A stretch of 64,000 nt of DNA from Anaeromassilibacillus senegalensis (GCF_001261775.1 NZ_LN868538.1:744001-808000), one strand, 5' to 3'; shown: positions 46,497 through 56,293, counted from the stretch's first letter. A program made the numbers and translations. Notes: a model not told the origin generated them from the letters alone.

Positions 46497-46682
46497 ATGG
46501 ACTACATCTCAATCGCCGAGGCCGCGGAAAAATGGGGCATTACCCGCCGCCGCGTCCAGGTGCTCTGCGCCCAGGATCGCATCCCTGGTCTGACCAAGTT
46601 CGGCAAGGCCTGGGCGATTCCGAGGGATGCAGAGAAACCGGCAGACGCGAGAAAAGTGAAGAGTAAATTCTTAACTTATTAG
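46497..46682 (+). CDS. Small excisionase/MerR-type HTH protein under riboswitch control
   Basis: 61 residues. The sequence YISIAEAAEKWGITRRRVQVL is a winged HTH of the excisionase/AlpA group (recognition helix about 15-22), followed by LTKFGKAWAIPRDAEKP, a short wing and tail. Such proteins are directionality factors or regulators in mobile elements. The start at 46497 is chosen for GAGAGG 8 nt upstream; a GTG at 46488 overlaps that site. Its riboswitch places it under c-di-GMP control. It is the last gene before the defence operon, which starts 373 bp further on the same strand, so it could be a regulator of that operon or of island excision. Confidence 0.75.
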   Translation: MDYISIAEAAEKWGITRRRVQVLCAQDRIPGLTKFGKAWAIPRDAEKPADARKVKSKFLTY

Positions 46683-47055
46683 TAACTGAACTTCAAAAAA
46701 TGAGCATATGGAGGCGATGAAGTGTTTGCAGTGAATACATATAAGAGTATAATTGCAGTTGCTCCTGCAGGATGATATCTATAGATTGAGGGAGTATTTT
46801 ATAAATGTTTGTGTTAAAAAACACTGGAAATTGCTCCTTCATACCCAAATAGAGAAAGACGATTGAAACAGGGCTGCAGATATTAGAGGATATACTGCAA
46901 TGTAACTCAACAAAGCGAGTTGGCTATCTCGATATACTTATACACAGTTGCGAGGCACTCTGTTGTAGCATCTGCTATGCAATGATATTTGCTTTAGATG
47001 GAGGGCTTTAAACGATAGTGTGTCCTATGCTGCGAGGAATTAGAGGAATCATAAT
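46683..47055. other. Leader region of the defence operon
   Basis: 373 bp, AT-rich, no gene recognised. Besides the candidate promoter it holds small stem-loops (GTGTT-AAAA-AACAC around 46810-46830; CGAG...CTCG around 46918-46936) and the GAGG ribosome site of the first gene. Clear shift in base use from the upstream DNA. Confidence 0.5.
46726..46753 (+). promoter_or_regulatory. Candidate promoter of the defence operon
   Basis: TTGCAG (46726-46731), 16-nt spacer, TATAAT (46748-46753). Would give a leader of about 295 nt. Confidence 0.5.
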
Positions 47056-48819
47056 ATGATCAAATATTACTGCAAAAAATGTGACAAGGAATATACTCCA
47101 GACGGCATCAATGGTCGGGACAGTACGTGCCACTATTGCGGAGAACGAGCCGAAATGCATAGTGAGCTGTATTGGTGTGAATCATGCAACGTTCCCATCT
47201 ACGATGAGATTTGTCCGGTATGCCATGCTAAAGGCAGGGAATTTACCTCGGATGCAAGGCCGGTATTTCCAGAGGAGAGGCTACTTCTTGAAGTTTTACT
47301 GAAGAAGCCGCTTGCATTTATTAATGACTCTGTTTGGAATGGAATTGGTAATCGCTACTACGTCAATGGGAAGAGGATTCCCTTTTCTGTACTATCTGTC
47401 AAGAATGCCAATGTAGATGAAATCAAAGCGGGGATTGAGAAATATAGTCCTAAAAACAGTTACGAAGCCTTTGATGCAATGATTGCCCGGTGGGTTAATG
47501 CTAATGCCGGACGCTATCACCACATTAACGACGAGGCGAGAGCGTACATTGGTAGCAAAACAATTCCGTACGAAAATGATGGCACTTGTGCGATGTTTGT
47601 CTCCTTTTCGGGTGGTAAAGATTCGACTGTTGTAAGTGATCTGGTCCGGAAATCTTTGGCCAAACCTGATATCATACACATTTTTGGGAATACAACATTG
47701 GAGTTCCCTGAGACCTACGATTATATTCAGCGGTTTAAAAAGGAAAATCGAAAAACACCGATGCTTCTGGCTGAGAATAAAGAGCAGGACTTCTTTAATC
47801 TTTGTGATACGTTTGGCCCCCCCAGCAGATCATTGAGATGGTGCTGTACAATCTTTAAGACCGGATTTATTGGCGATAAGATAATGCGCACCTTTGGTGA
47901 CAAAAAAACCGTATTGACCTTTTACGGAATCCGGAGAAGTGAATCTGCCAGCCGGAACTTATACGACCGCTCTTCTGAAGGGAGAAAAATCAGCAAACAG
48001 CTGGTTGCATCTCCCATCATTGACTGGATTGATTATGATATCTGGTTGTATCTTTTAACAACAAAAGTTGACTTCAATAATGCCTATCGGCTTGGATATA
48101 CAAGAGTTGGTTGCTGGTGTTGTCCCAATAATACAGCTTGGGCACAGTTTCTTTCAGCAATCTATATGCCTGAACAATCTAAACGTTTCAATTCTATGTT
48201 ATTAAACTTCGCAACGAAGATGGGTAAAGAAGATCCTGAAGGCTATGTTAAAAGCGGAGGATGGAAAGCTCGTCAAGGCGGGGCAGGTATGGAACTGAGC
48301 AAAAATGTTGCGATTGATTTCAAGCCGTGTGCAACGGACGTAAAATCGTTCAATTATGTACTTAACAAGCCAGTTGCTCCAGAACTATATGAGTTTTTTA
48401 AGCCGTTTGGTACACTGAACTTTGATATGGGTAAGGCACGCTTGGGTGAGGTGTATATTCTCGCTCCCAGAACCAAGCAACCCATCATGAAATTGCAGGG
48501 TCGCATCGGTAGCACGGAATTGAGGATTACAATTTTGAGCACACCTATTGCGGCCAGGACTAAAACCGTAGAAATTGAGCTTAAGTTTAAGTGCCAAATT
48601 ACAAAATATCAATTATGTGCTGGGTGCCACGCTTGTGAAAATGTATGTAAGTATAACGCAATCAAGCTAATTAAGTCCGGACCCAGAGACATAGACTATC
48701 GCTATGAAATTGACGAAAACAAGTGTGTTCATTGCTTTGAGTGCATTAACCATTATACTGGTGGTTGTTACATGCGTAGGGTGCTGCTACCCAGAGGGAA
48801 AGGATATTCTGAAAAATGA
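47056..48819 (+). CDS. DndC-like PAPS-reductase-family sulfur transferase with zinc ribbons and 4Fe-4S ferredoxin module
   Basis: 587 residues. N-terminal CxxC pairs (CKKC, CHYC, CESC, CPVC; about 8-60) form two likely zinc ribbons. The catalytic part carries the PP-loop SFSGGKDST (about 185-192) of adenylating PAPS-reductase/DndC enzymes, then SRSLRWCC and GCWCCPNN, cysteines expected to hold a cluster or relay sulfur. The C-terminus (about 521-575) has two ferredoxin motifs, CAGCHACENVCK and CVHCFEC. DndC activates the DNA backbone for sulfur insertion with sulfur from DndA; here DndA is six genes' order away at 53348. The fused zinc and ferredoxin parts are not usual in canonical DndC. First gene of the operon; it overlaps the next gene by 4 nt. 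Confidence 0.85.
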   Translation: MIKYYCKKCDKEYTPDGINGRDSTCHYCGERAEMHSELYWCESCNVPIYDEICPVCHAKGREFTSDARPVFPEERLLLEVLLKKPLAFINDSVWNGIGNRYYVNGKRIPFSVLSVKNANVDEIKAGIEKYSPKNSYEAFDAMIARWVNANAGRYHHINDEARAYIGSKTIPYENDGTCAMFVSFSGGKDSTVVSDLVRKSLAKPDIIHIFGNTTLEFPETYDYIQRFKKENRKTPMLLAENKEQDFFNLCDTFGPPSRSLRWCCTIFKTGFIGDKIMRTFGDKKTVLTFYGIRRSESASRNLYDRSSEGRKISKQLVASPIIDWIDYDIWLYLLTTKVDFNNAYRLGYTRVGCWCCPNNTAWAQFLSAIYMPEQSKRFNSMLLNFATKMGKEDPEGYVKSGGWKARQGGAGMELSKNVAIDFKPCATDVKSFNYVLNKPVAPELYEFFKPFGTLNFDMGKARLGEVYILAPRTKQPIMKLQGRIGSTELRITILSTPIAARTKTVEIELKFKCQITKYQLCAGCHACENVCKYNAIKLIKSGPRDIDYRYEIDENKCVHCFECINHYTGGCYMRRVLLPRGKGYSEK

Positions 48820-49751
48820 GTGGTAAATTGAAAAAGGTAAAACTTAAAGGGAATGAATCCTTTAACTTCAGAGAGGGCTGGCTGCGAAAAGGCATGCGGT
48901 GCGTCGAGGAGTGCCCGGATTTGTTTTCCAAAGATGATGTCATGGAGCGCCTTGGTGTCGGCAGCAAAATGGTTAAGTCTATTCGATTTTGGCTGCAGGC
49001 AACATCGCTTTGTGAAGAAAGGTATACAAACTCAGGTAGGAGTCGATCTCAGTTCCTTACGGAAGATTTCGGGCGAGTGATTTTTGAGTTCGATCCATAT
49101 TTTGACGATCTCTTTACGCTTTTTCTCATCCATTATCACATCGTGGCAAATGATGTGCTGTGCATCGCTTGGAATATTTTTTTCAACGAATATGAAGGGC
49201 GTGACTTTTCCAAAGAAGATATGATAAAGGTCTGCAAAAGCTTCCTTGACAAAAAAATGGACGAAGGCTGCACATATTCTGACAGCTCTTTCTCTGATGA
49301 CTGCATAAATATTATCAAGATGTACATTGATGATCACAATGAGCAGTTCGACAAGGCAGCTTCAATGGAAACTCATCCCGAAGAAAGCCTCGCTTGTCCT
49401 TTGATAGAACTGGGTTTATTACAGAAAAGTGTGAAAACAAAGGGTACATACATCAAAACAAGTCCTTCGCATGGTAGCCTTGACAAGCTGGCAGTCCTTT
49501 ATGTTATAACGAAAAACCTTTCTAAAGATAAACCGTCTGTGAGCATTGATGATCTTTTAAATGCGCCCAATAACATTGGGAAAGTATTTAACCTGAGTCG
49601 AGTTGCCATTAACGAGTACTTAGATCAGTTGCGCATTTCTGGCTACCTCACTATTAATAGGACTGCTGGTTTGGATATGGTCTATGTCGAGTCACTGGAG
49701 AAGCCAGAGGATATTATGCTCGAATATTACAAAAAGGCGCAGGTGCAATAA
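48816..49751 (+). CDS. DUF4007 family protein
   Basis: 311 residues. The N-terminal motif order FNFREGWLRKG, DLFSKDDVMERLGVGSKMVKSIRFW then FEFDPYFDDLFTLFLIHYH (near residues 90-110) is the known signature of DUF4007: an H/R-GWL start, LGVGKNMVxSIRxW and DPYFxDxxTLxLLHY. The middle and C-terminus contain a predicted winged helix (about 230-290, VFNLSRVAINEYLDQLRISGYL). DUF4007 proteins are recurrent partners of DndC-like PAPS reductases; their biochemical role is unknown, with DNA or target recognition the usual guess. It overlaps the DndC-like gene by 4 nt (ATGA) and is followed after 3 nt by the ATPase gene. Confidence 0.88.
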   Translation: MSGKLKKVKLKGNESFNFREGWLRKGMRCVEECPDLFSKDDVMERLGVGSKMVKSIRFWLQATSLCEERYTNSGRSRSQFLTEDFGRVIFEFDPYFDDLFTLFLIHYHIVANDVLCIAWNIFFNEYEGRDFSKEDMIKVCKSFLDKKMDEGCTYSDSSFSDDCINIIKMYIDDHNEQFDKAASMETHPEESLACPLIELGLLQKSVKTKGTYIKTSPSHGSLDKLAVLYVITKNLSKDKPSVSIDDLLNAPNNIGKVFNLSRVAINEYLDQLRISGYLTINRTAGLDMVYVESLEKPEDIMLEYYKKAQVQ

Positions 49752-49754
49752 CAT

Positions 49755-52700
49755 ATGCGGTACAGTGATCTGGTTGAGGTAAGCCAAGGGTTTCAAGCCT
49801 CTGTTAACCTTGAATATGATTTAAATAAGACCGGGAAAATCCGGGGTTACATTCCTACTGAGCAATCCACAAAGGTGCTCGGTGCATTTCTGCGTTCTTA
49901 CTACTATAATACTGAATCACACAGCCGAGCCACCGTTCTCATTGGCCCTTATGGACGCGGAAAGTCCCACCTTCTTTTAGTGCTTTCCGCTCTCACCTCT
50001 TTAGATCTTCGCGCGCATAATGAAAGGGAGAAAAAGAACGCTCGAAAGATCCAAAATGATTTGTGCGAAAAGATTGAGAGAGTGGACGCAGAAACAGGCG
50101 CGCTTGCAAGAGCGATTGTCACTTCTGAAATCCGGACGCTGCCTGTAATCATTAACAGCAACTCTACAGACATCAATCAGTCTTTCTTAGTTGCAATTAA
50201 CGATGCGCTTCTTCAGGCTGGATTGCAGGATCTTTTGCCTAACACATATTTCGACTCTGCTGTTGCCGTAATTGACAAATGGGAGGCCAGCTTCCCAGAT
50301 GCTTTCGCAAAGCTAAAGGAAGAACTCCGGAAAAGTAAGATTTCAGCTGAAGAACTTCGGATTGGGCTAAAGCAGTTTAGACAGAAGTCTTATCGACTGT
50401 TCTGTAAGTGCTATCCCCGGATTGCAGCTGGAACAGAGTTTAATCCGCTAACCAATATGGATGTGGTTAAGCTTTATATTGCCGTTTCTAATGCCCTGTG
50501 CGAGCAAACTGCTTACTGCGGAATCTCAATTATCTTCGACGAGTTTAGCAAGTTTCTGGAGGCAAATCTTGAGAAGAGCAAGATGCTCAATTTCAAGATT
50601 ATCCAAGATATGGCCGAGGCGGCCACAAGGAGCAAAGAAGCCCAGTTGCACTTTACATGCATTACACATAAGGATATCCTCGATTATTCTTCCAGCGATA
50701 GTTTCAAGACGGTGGAAGGGCGTTTCCGCACATTGCGCTTCGTTGCCTCCTCTGAGAGGAGTTATGAGCTGATTGCGAATGCAATTATTAAGAAAAATTC
50801 CTTTGCTGCATTCCAAAAAGAGCATGCTAAAGACTTCAAGTATGTAGCCGATATATCTGCAAGAACAACGCTTTTTACTGATCTATCGCAGGATACTTAT
50901 AGGGAAAAGCTCGTTTCCGGATGCTTTCCATTATCGCCGTTAGGGTCTTTTGCATTACTGCATGTCAGTGAACTTGTTGGCCAAAACGAAAGAACTCTAT
51001 TCACTTTTTTGGCACAGAATGACCAGTATACATTTAAATCTTTCATTGGACGAGAGGTCGATAAGCTTCAATGGATAACTGTAGATTATATCTATGGTTA
51101 TTTTGAGGAGCTCTTCAAAAAAGAAGTATTCAACACTACGATCCATAGCATTTGGGCGAAGGTGAACTCTGCGATCCGCCAGGTAACCGATCTGGCTCAA
51201 TTGAGTATCCTTAAGGCCATTGCAATTATCAATATTATCGGCGATGAACGCCTAAAACCTGTTCCCGCACACATCAAAGCGGCACTCCTTATGGATGATG
51301 CCGTCTTTGATAACGCCATAAGAGCCTTGCTAAAAATGCATATTCTATCTCAGCGTGATTCTTCAGAATATGTTCTCTTGACCGCAAATGGTGTAGATGT
51401 CCAGCGAAGCGTTGATAACTACGCTAAATCTTCTCTGACGAAGCTCAATATCTGCGAAACGCTTACTCACGCCTGTGATCTTGGCTTTGTGATGCCACGT
51501 GAGTACAACGACAAATACAGCATGCTTCGCTGTTTCAAGAATATCTATATGGATGCAAATGCACTGATGCAGTGCAAGAATGGCAATCAGTTACTTATAG
51601 ATTATCCATATGATGGTCTGATTATCAATGTTGTAAGTCTTGACGATACCGTTATTGATAAAGTTATTAAAAAGATTCGCACCTTTTCCAATACTCCCCA
51701 AATTGTGGTGTGTGTTTCGGACCAGCCTTTTGTGTATGAGGGGATTCTGAAGCAGTATGTGGCCGTGAGAAAGTTGCTCGAAATTAACGAGGATCCGCAC
51801 TTTGTTGAAGAACTTGAAATCTTCAAAGAAGATATTCAGAAACGGATTCAAAATGCTGTCTATACCATGTATTCTCCATCCAGCGAGCACAGCTCTTTTT
51901 GGACGCACAAAGGGCGTGTGGAAGTAAGCCGTCAGGTAGAACTAAATCATGAAATCTCCGATATCTGCAGCAAATGCTACAACAAGACGCCCGTTGTAAA
52001 TAATGAAATGGTCAATAAATGTAAGCTGAATAGTCAAAACGCAAAGGCAAGGGAGATTGTAGTTTCTTGGATTTTTCAGCATGCAGAGGACAATGCTATT
52101 CCATGCATGGAGGGTTCGGGCCCGGAGGTGAGTATTTTCAAGTCTGCGTTCAAGCAAACCGGTTTGGATGTATCAGCGATCGTTCGCGATCCAGGCATGA
52201 ACGCGGTTCTCGCAAAAATCGGCGAATTTATTTGCGGATGTGAGCAAAACAGGAGCAACTTCCAAACGATCTATCAGACTCTTACGTCAGCGCCATATGG
52301 AATGCGCAAAGGCATTATTCCTCTTTATATTGCCTATGTCATGCGGCAGTATAAAGAAAGCATTGTTCTGTATTTTAAAGGAAAGGAGATTGAACTGTCC
52401 GCATCTGTTTTGAGCAGTATGAATGATAGCCCAGAAAGCTATGAACTGCTCATTGAAACGGGAACAGCCAATAAGGATCAGTATCTGGATGAATTGCAGG
52501 CGCTTTTTGAAAAGTATACAGACGTACGGACGCAGAGCATCAACCGCATTTACTCCATTATAAAGAGTATGCAGAATTGGATGCGTTCTCTTCCAGAATA
52601 TACCAAGAAGTTTAAATGCTATTTGGATAACGGAGAAAACAAAACAATTGCTCCCTCAGTTGATGTAATCCGCAGTGAACTCATGCGTTTTGAAATCAAT

Positions 52701-53336
52701 TCTCGTGAACTGTTGTTTGGTACATGGCTCACGAAGCTTAGTCAAAATGAAGACGTAAATGAGTGCTTCGGTGCAATCTGTGCAGCTAAAGAACAGCTTG
52801 ATAATCATTTGGCAGTTTACAAAGCAGAACTCATCAAGAAACTTACCGCTATGTTTATCCCGGGCTATCAGGGAGGCCTGTCTCGTTCTATAATTTCATG
52901 GTATCAAAAGCTTCCTGATACCACTAAAACGCATGTCTTTGATGCCAGCGCAAATGTCCTTATGACCTCAGCTGGTGCGCTCACTTCTTATAACGATTAT
53001 GAACTTCTTGACGAATTGATTTCAATCTTTGTTGCTATCGCAATAGAAGACTGGAATGACACTTTAGCTGATACATTTATCAAAAATATTTCCGATGCGA
53101 TTAACCGCATCAATGAGTATGCAGACTCAAAAACCAACGAGGAGCAAGCCGGTAGACTCCTTATCACAACTGATGGCATTCAAGTCGAAAAAACATTTAA
53201 TGCAGAGATGATTTCTCCTCTGGGCGAAACTGTTTTGAGTAACCTACGCGCTGTGTTTGATGAATACAACGATTCTGTCGAACCTGATGAGCAGCTTGCA
53301 ATTCTCGCAAAATTGATTAGAGAAATCATTCACTGA
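49755..53336 (+). CDS. Large P-loop ATPase of the modification module
   Basis: 1193 residues. Walker A is IGPYGRGKSHLLL (about 60-72) and Walker B is IIFDEFSKFLE (about 256-266); the ATPase domain ends before about 450. The rest is largely helical without a recognised domain, with a cysteine cluster near 740-765 (DICSKCYN, NKC). Its size and N-terminal AAA-type ATPase recall BrxC/PglY, but no BREX genes are present. In its position it could replace DndD, the ATPase that nicks or opens DNA for sulfur insertion. Start at 49755 follows the DUF4007 stop by 3 nt, so translation is coupled. Function is inferred from context only. Confidence 0.7.
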   Translation: MRYSDLVEVSQGFQASVNLEYDLNKTGKIRGYIPTEQSTKVLGAFLRSYYYNTESHSRATVLIGPYGRGKSHLLLVLSALTSLDLRAHNEREKKNARKIQNDLCEKIERVDAETGALARAIVTSEIRTLPVIINSNSTDINQSFLVAINDALLQAGLQDLLPNTYFDSAVAVIDKWEASFPDAFAKLKEELRKSKISAEELRIGLKQFRQKSYRLFCKCYPRIAAGTEFNPLTNMDVVKLYIAVSNALCEQTAYCGISIIFDEFSKFLEANLEKSKMLNFKIIQDMAEAATRSKEAQLHFTCITHKDILDYSSSDSFKTVEGRFRTLRFVASSERSYELIANAIIKKNSFAAFQKEHAKDFKYVADISARTTLFTDLSQDTYREKLVSGCFPLSPLGSFALLHVSELVGQNERTLFTFLAQNDQYTFKSFIGREVDKLQWITVDYIYGYFEELFKKEVFNTTIHSIWAKVNSAIRQVTDLAQLSILKAIAIINIIGDERLKPVPAHIKAALLMDDAVFDNAIRALLKMHILSQRDSSEYVLLTANGVDVQRSVDNYAKSSLTKLNICETLTHACDLGFVMPREYNDKYSMLRCFKNIYMDANALMQCKNGNQLLIDYPYDGLIINVVSLDDTVIDKVIKKIRTFSNTPQIVVCVSDQPFVYEGILKQYVAVRKLLEINEDPHFVEELEIFKEDIQKRIQNAVYTMYSPSSEHSSFWTHKGRVEVSRQVELNHEISDICSKCYNKTPVVNNEMVNKCKLNSQNAKAREIVVSWIFQHAEDNAIPCMEGSGPEVSIFKSAFKQTGLDVSAIVRDPGMNAVLAKIGEFICGCEQNRSNFQTIYQTLTSAPYGMRKGIIPLYIAYVMRQYKESIVLYFKGKEIELSASVLSSMNDSPESYELLIETGTANKDQYLDELQALFEKYTDVRTQSINRIYSIIKSMQNWMRSLPEYTKKFKCYLDNGENKTIAPSVDVIRSELMRFEINSRELLFGTWLTKLSQNEDVNECFGAICAAKEQLDNHLAVYKAELIKKLTAMFIPGYQGGLSRSIISWYQKLPDTTKTHVFDASANVLMTSAGALTSYNDYELLDELISIFVAIAIEDWNDTLADTFIKNISDAINRINEYADSKTNEEQAGRLLITTDGIQVEKTFNAEMISPLGETVLSNLRAVFDEYNDSVEPDEQLAILAKLIREIIH

Positions 53337-53347
53337 GGAGTATTAAT

Positions 53348-54505
53348 ATGATTTATCTGGACAACGCCGCAACGACATTTCCGAAGCCGGAATGCGTGTA
53401 TAACAGGGTAAACGCCATTCAACGCACCATAGCTGTGAATGTTGGTAGAGGCAGTTATAGCGCGGCGTCTGAAGCAATGCAAATTGTTGACGAAACAAGA
53501 ATGCTTCTTTCTTCCTTGGTGGGTGCGGAAAGGCCAGATTGCATAGTCTTGACTCCCTCAGCGACTATTGCAGCAAATGAAATTATTCTGGGTTTAGAAT
53601 GGGATGAATATAAAACTGTATATGTAACGCCGTTTGAGCACAATGCAATTGCAAGACCACTTCACAGCATTTGTGAGAAATTTAATATTGAGATTCGCTT
53701 TATTCCATTTAACGCTGAAACTCAAGGTGTTGATGTGGAGGAGCTCAGAAGAGTGTTTGCATTGAATCCTCCAGATTATGTTTTTATCAACCAGGTAAGT
53801 AATGTAACCGGTGTAATCATCCCCGTAGATCAAATTTGTGGCAGCGCCAAAGAATATGGAGCCACAGTCATTGTAGATGGATCTCAGTCCGTGGGGCTGA
53901 TTCCAATCAATCTCAAAGACTCTGATGTTGATTTTTTAGTCTTTGCCGGCCACAAGAATCTTTATGCATCCTGGGGGATAGGCGGATTTATCAGCAACAC
54001 CAAGTATCCGCTTCAGCCTGTGCTTGCTGGAGGCACCGGTTCCGACTCGCTCAATCTCAACATGAGCACATTGATTCCAGGTGGCTTTGAGTTGGGGAGT
54101 CCCAATATTATCGCAATTGCAAGTCTGAATGAGTCGTTAAAATGGTTACAGCAAATTGGACTCAATAATATTGAGAAACGAAAGCAGTGCTTGACAACGC
54201 GGCTAATCGAGGGTTTGCGCAGATGTGAAGCATTGCTCTATACCCCGGCTGCTGGTATTGGCCACACCAGTGTAGTTTCATTCAACCTTCCAGGATATGA
54301 AGCAAACGAGGTCGGGACAATCCTCAGTGAGGACTTTGACATTGCGGTAAGAACTGGGTATCATTGTGCCCCGTTTGTGCATGAGCTAATAAGAACGGTT
54401 GATGTACACGGTACAGTTCGTGTGAGTGTAAGCTATTTTAATTCAGAAAGTGATGTCGATGCGCTCATCGCAGCAGTAGAGGATATAATGGGGGATCCGC
54501 TATGA
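53348..54505 (+). CDS. DndA/IscS-like cysteine desulfurase
   Basis: 385 residues, class V aminotransferase fold with PLP. PLP lysine K203 lies in VFAGHKNLY; the catalytic cysteine C340 lies in TGYHCAPF and accepts the persulfide. The short loop before C340 (GYHCAP) fits the SufS/CsdA/DndA group II enzymes. It would pass sulfur from cysteine to the DndC-like protein. DndA is often the first or a distant gene; here it lies between the large ATPase (12 nt upstream) and the DptF-like gene (4-nt overlap), so the modification and restriction halves of the operon meet at this gene. Ribosome site GAGGAG. Confidence 0.92.
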   Translation: MIYLDNAATTFPKPECVYNRVNAIQRTIAVNVGRGSYSAASEAMQIVDETRMLLSSLVGAERPDCIVLTPSATIAANEIILGLEWDEYKTVYVTPFEHNAIARPLHSICEKFNIEIRFIPFNAETQGVDVEELRRVFALNPPDYVFINQVSNVTGVIIPVDQICGSAKEYGATVIVDGSQSVGLIPINLKDSDVDFLVFAGHKNLYASWGIGGFISNTKYPLQPVLAGGTGSDSLNLNMSTLIPGGFELGSPNIIAIASLNESLKWLQQIGLNNIEKRKQCLTTRLIEGLRRCEALLYTPAAGIGHTSVVSFNLPGYEANEVGTILSEDFDIAVRTGYHCAPFVHELIRTVDVHGTVRVSVSYFNSESDVDALIAAVEDIMGDPL

Positions 54506-56277
54506 ACGACTTTGTAAATTACTTGAACTCAACCAACAATGTTGGTGGCAACTCAACTGGCTCGCTCGCAGAGATTCAGGTGAAAAGTTGCTACTATGAT
54601 TCTGTAAAAGTCGACAGAAAGCTCGGCACGTACATTACTGACTGCATTCAGAATGGAGATCATAAGGCGTTTATTCTCACTGGGCACGCAGGCGATGGAA
54701 AAACAAGTATTCTTGTTCAAGTCCTCAAAAATTTAGGCCGCCTACAAGCGAGTGAGGGGCTTTTAGTCCAAAATGAGTATGACGACTTTCTCTATTTCAA
54801 AGACATGAGCGAAATTAAACCAGAAAAACAGGCGGAAGCTTTGCAAATGGCTGTGACAGCTCCTGCCAAAGGAAAGACAAGCCTGCTAATCAGTAACACC
54901 GGGCCTCTACTTAAAGGGGTTGAAGCAATGGTGCGTGCGAAGAAGAAAGCGGTAGGCAGTGCGTTCACACCTGAGGACCGGTTGAAATTACAGTCACTAC
55001 TTTTGAGGCAGTTAGATGAAAACGGGAATAGTAGTCTCAACATTGAGGGATTTGAGTTTGTCCTGGTGAACATTGCGCGTGTTGACAATGTGCCTTTTGC
55101 TGGACTCATTATGAAAAAGATTCTTGAGCCTCAACTGTGGGCGCCTTGTTCCACATGCGTCTGTGCAGAGCGCTGCCCAATAAAAAACAATTATGAGATT
55201 GTAGCTACCCAATTTGATCGTGTGACTCAATTTGTGGAGAACTATTATCGTTTTCTGTATGAGAACGATAAGCGCATGACGATTCGGCAAATGGTTGGCC
55301 AGATTAGTTATGCGCTGACGGGGAATCTTACATGCGAATATATTGCCGGTAGATATCTTAAGGAACCCTTCTTTGTCTACAATTTTGCCAACCTGTTTTT
55401 CGGATATAACGGATTGAAGAAAGCGAAGGACGTTGCGCAAATAAAGGGCATCGGGCAACTCCAAAACCTTGAGTTAGATCGTGTTGCCCTTGATGCTGAC
55501 TACAGTTTGTTTGTAAGCCAAGACTACTCCTGTTTTCTTCCCAAAATTCAAAAAGAATTAACTGCATTGCTACACCGGAACCAGAAGCACTATCAAATCA
55601 CAGATGAGACTCAACTACTTGACGAAAAGAAGCACGAAGAAGAACTTCGACTACGCAGGGCAGTTAGGAGATTTTACTTACTTTTTAGTCTATGCGAATC
55701 TGAAGAAGAGTCAAATCATGTTATGGACCAAATTTTCGGAGCTCCATACACCGAGTATAAAAGACTGATTTCTGGCAAACAGCCAAGACTTATACTGAAG
55801 AGAATGCAAAGCATGGTCTTTGAAGCGCTATACATCAAGAATACAGGCTATTTATCTGAGGACAAAAATACTCTCCCGTTGACATTGCGGCGAGAGGATG
55901 ATGTGTTCCAGAATGTTATGATCGTTCTTGGGGAGGTCAATAGGGGTGATTTGGAAGTAATTCAGACTACGGCAGCAAGCCACTTTGAAGATGTTGATAG
56001 CAAGTTTGATCTCTATCTGCAACTCGGCCAAAATAGATTTAAGCTTTCTCTCCCCATGATTACGTATTTTAATAATCTTATCAATGGCGCCATTTCCTCC
56101 AACAACAATCCCGCACTTACACACGGAATTGCGCAACTTGATGCACTCCTTCTTGAACAATATGGAGATAAGCCTCCAAAATCGGAAGAAGATTGTGAGT
56201 TGTCCGTGATAATAAACACAACACAAGGCCAAGTTATTAAACGTTTTTCATTCGAAAACAACCAGTTAAGCATATAG
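54502..56277 (+). CDS. DptF-like ATPase of the restriction module
   Basis: 591 residues. Walker A G61-HAGDGK67-TS (ILTGHAGDGKTSILVQVL) marks a STAND/AAA-like P-loop. A CxxC-type zinc knuckle follows (PCSTCVCAERCP, about 215-226). The C-terminal half is helical. I call it DptF-like because of the P-loop style, size (DptF is about 500-600 residues) and its place before two genes with the sizes of DptG and DptH. DptF acts with DptG and DptH to attack DNA lacking phosphorothioate. It starts inside the DndA stop (4-nt overlap), and its stop is 17 nt before the next gene. Confidence 0.6.
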   Translation: MNDFVNYLNSTNNVGGNSTGSLAEIQVKSCYYDSVKVDRKLGTYITDCIQNGDHKAFILTGHAGDGKTSILVQVLKNLGRLQASEGLLVQNEYDDFLYFKDMSEIKPEKQAEALQMAVTAPAKGKTSLLISNTGPLLKGVEAMVRAKKKAVGSAFTPEDRLKLQSLLLRQLDENGNSSLNIEGFEFVLVNIARVDNVPFAGLIMKKILEPQLWAPCSTCVCAERCPIKNNYEIVATQFDRVTQFVENYYRFLYENDKRMTIRQMVGQISYALTGNLTCEYIAGRYLKEPFFVYNFANLFFGYNGLKKAKDVAQIKGIGQLQNLELDRVALDADYSLFVSQDYSCFLPKIQKELTALLHRNQKHYQITDETQLLDEKKHEEELRLRRAVRRFYLLFSLCESEEESNHVMDQIFGAPYTEYKRLISGKQPRLILKRMQSMVFEALYIKNTGYLSEDKNTLPLTLRREDDVFQNVMIVLGEVNRGDLEVIQTTAASHFEDVDSKFDLYLQLGQNRFKLSLPMITYFNNLINGAISSNNNPALTHGIAQLDALLLEQYGDKPPKSEEDCELSVIINTTQGQVIKRFSFENNQLSI

Positions 56278-56293
56278 TGAGGAGGGGAAATTA

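Noticed and set aside
47056..54505. Canonical dndBCDE or sspBCD cluster
   Set aside because: No SMC-like DndD, small DndE, DndB or SspB/SspE-type gene is present.
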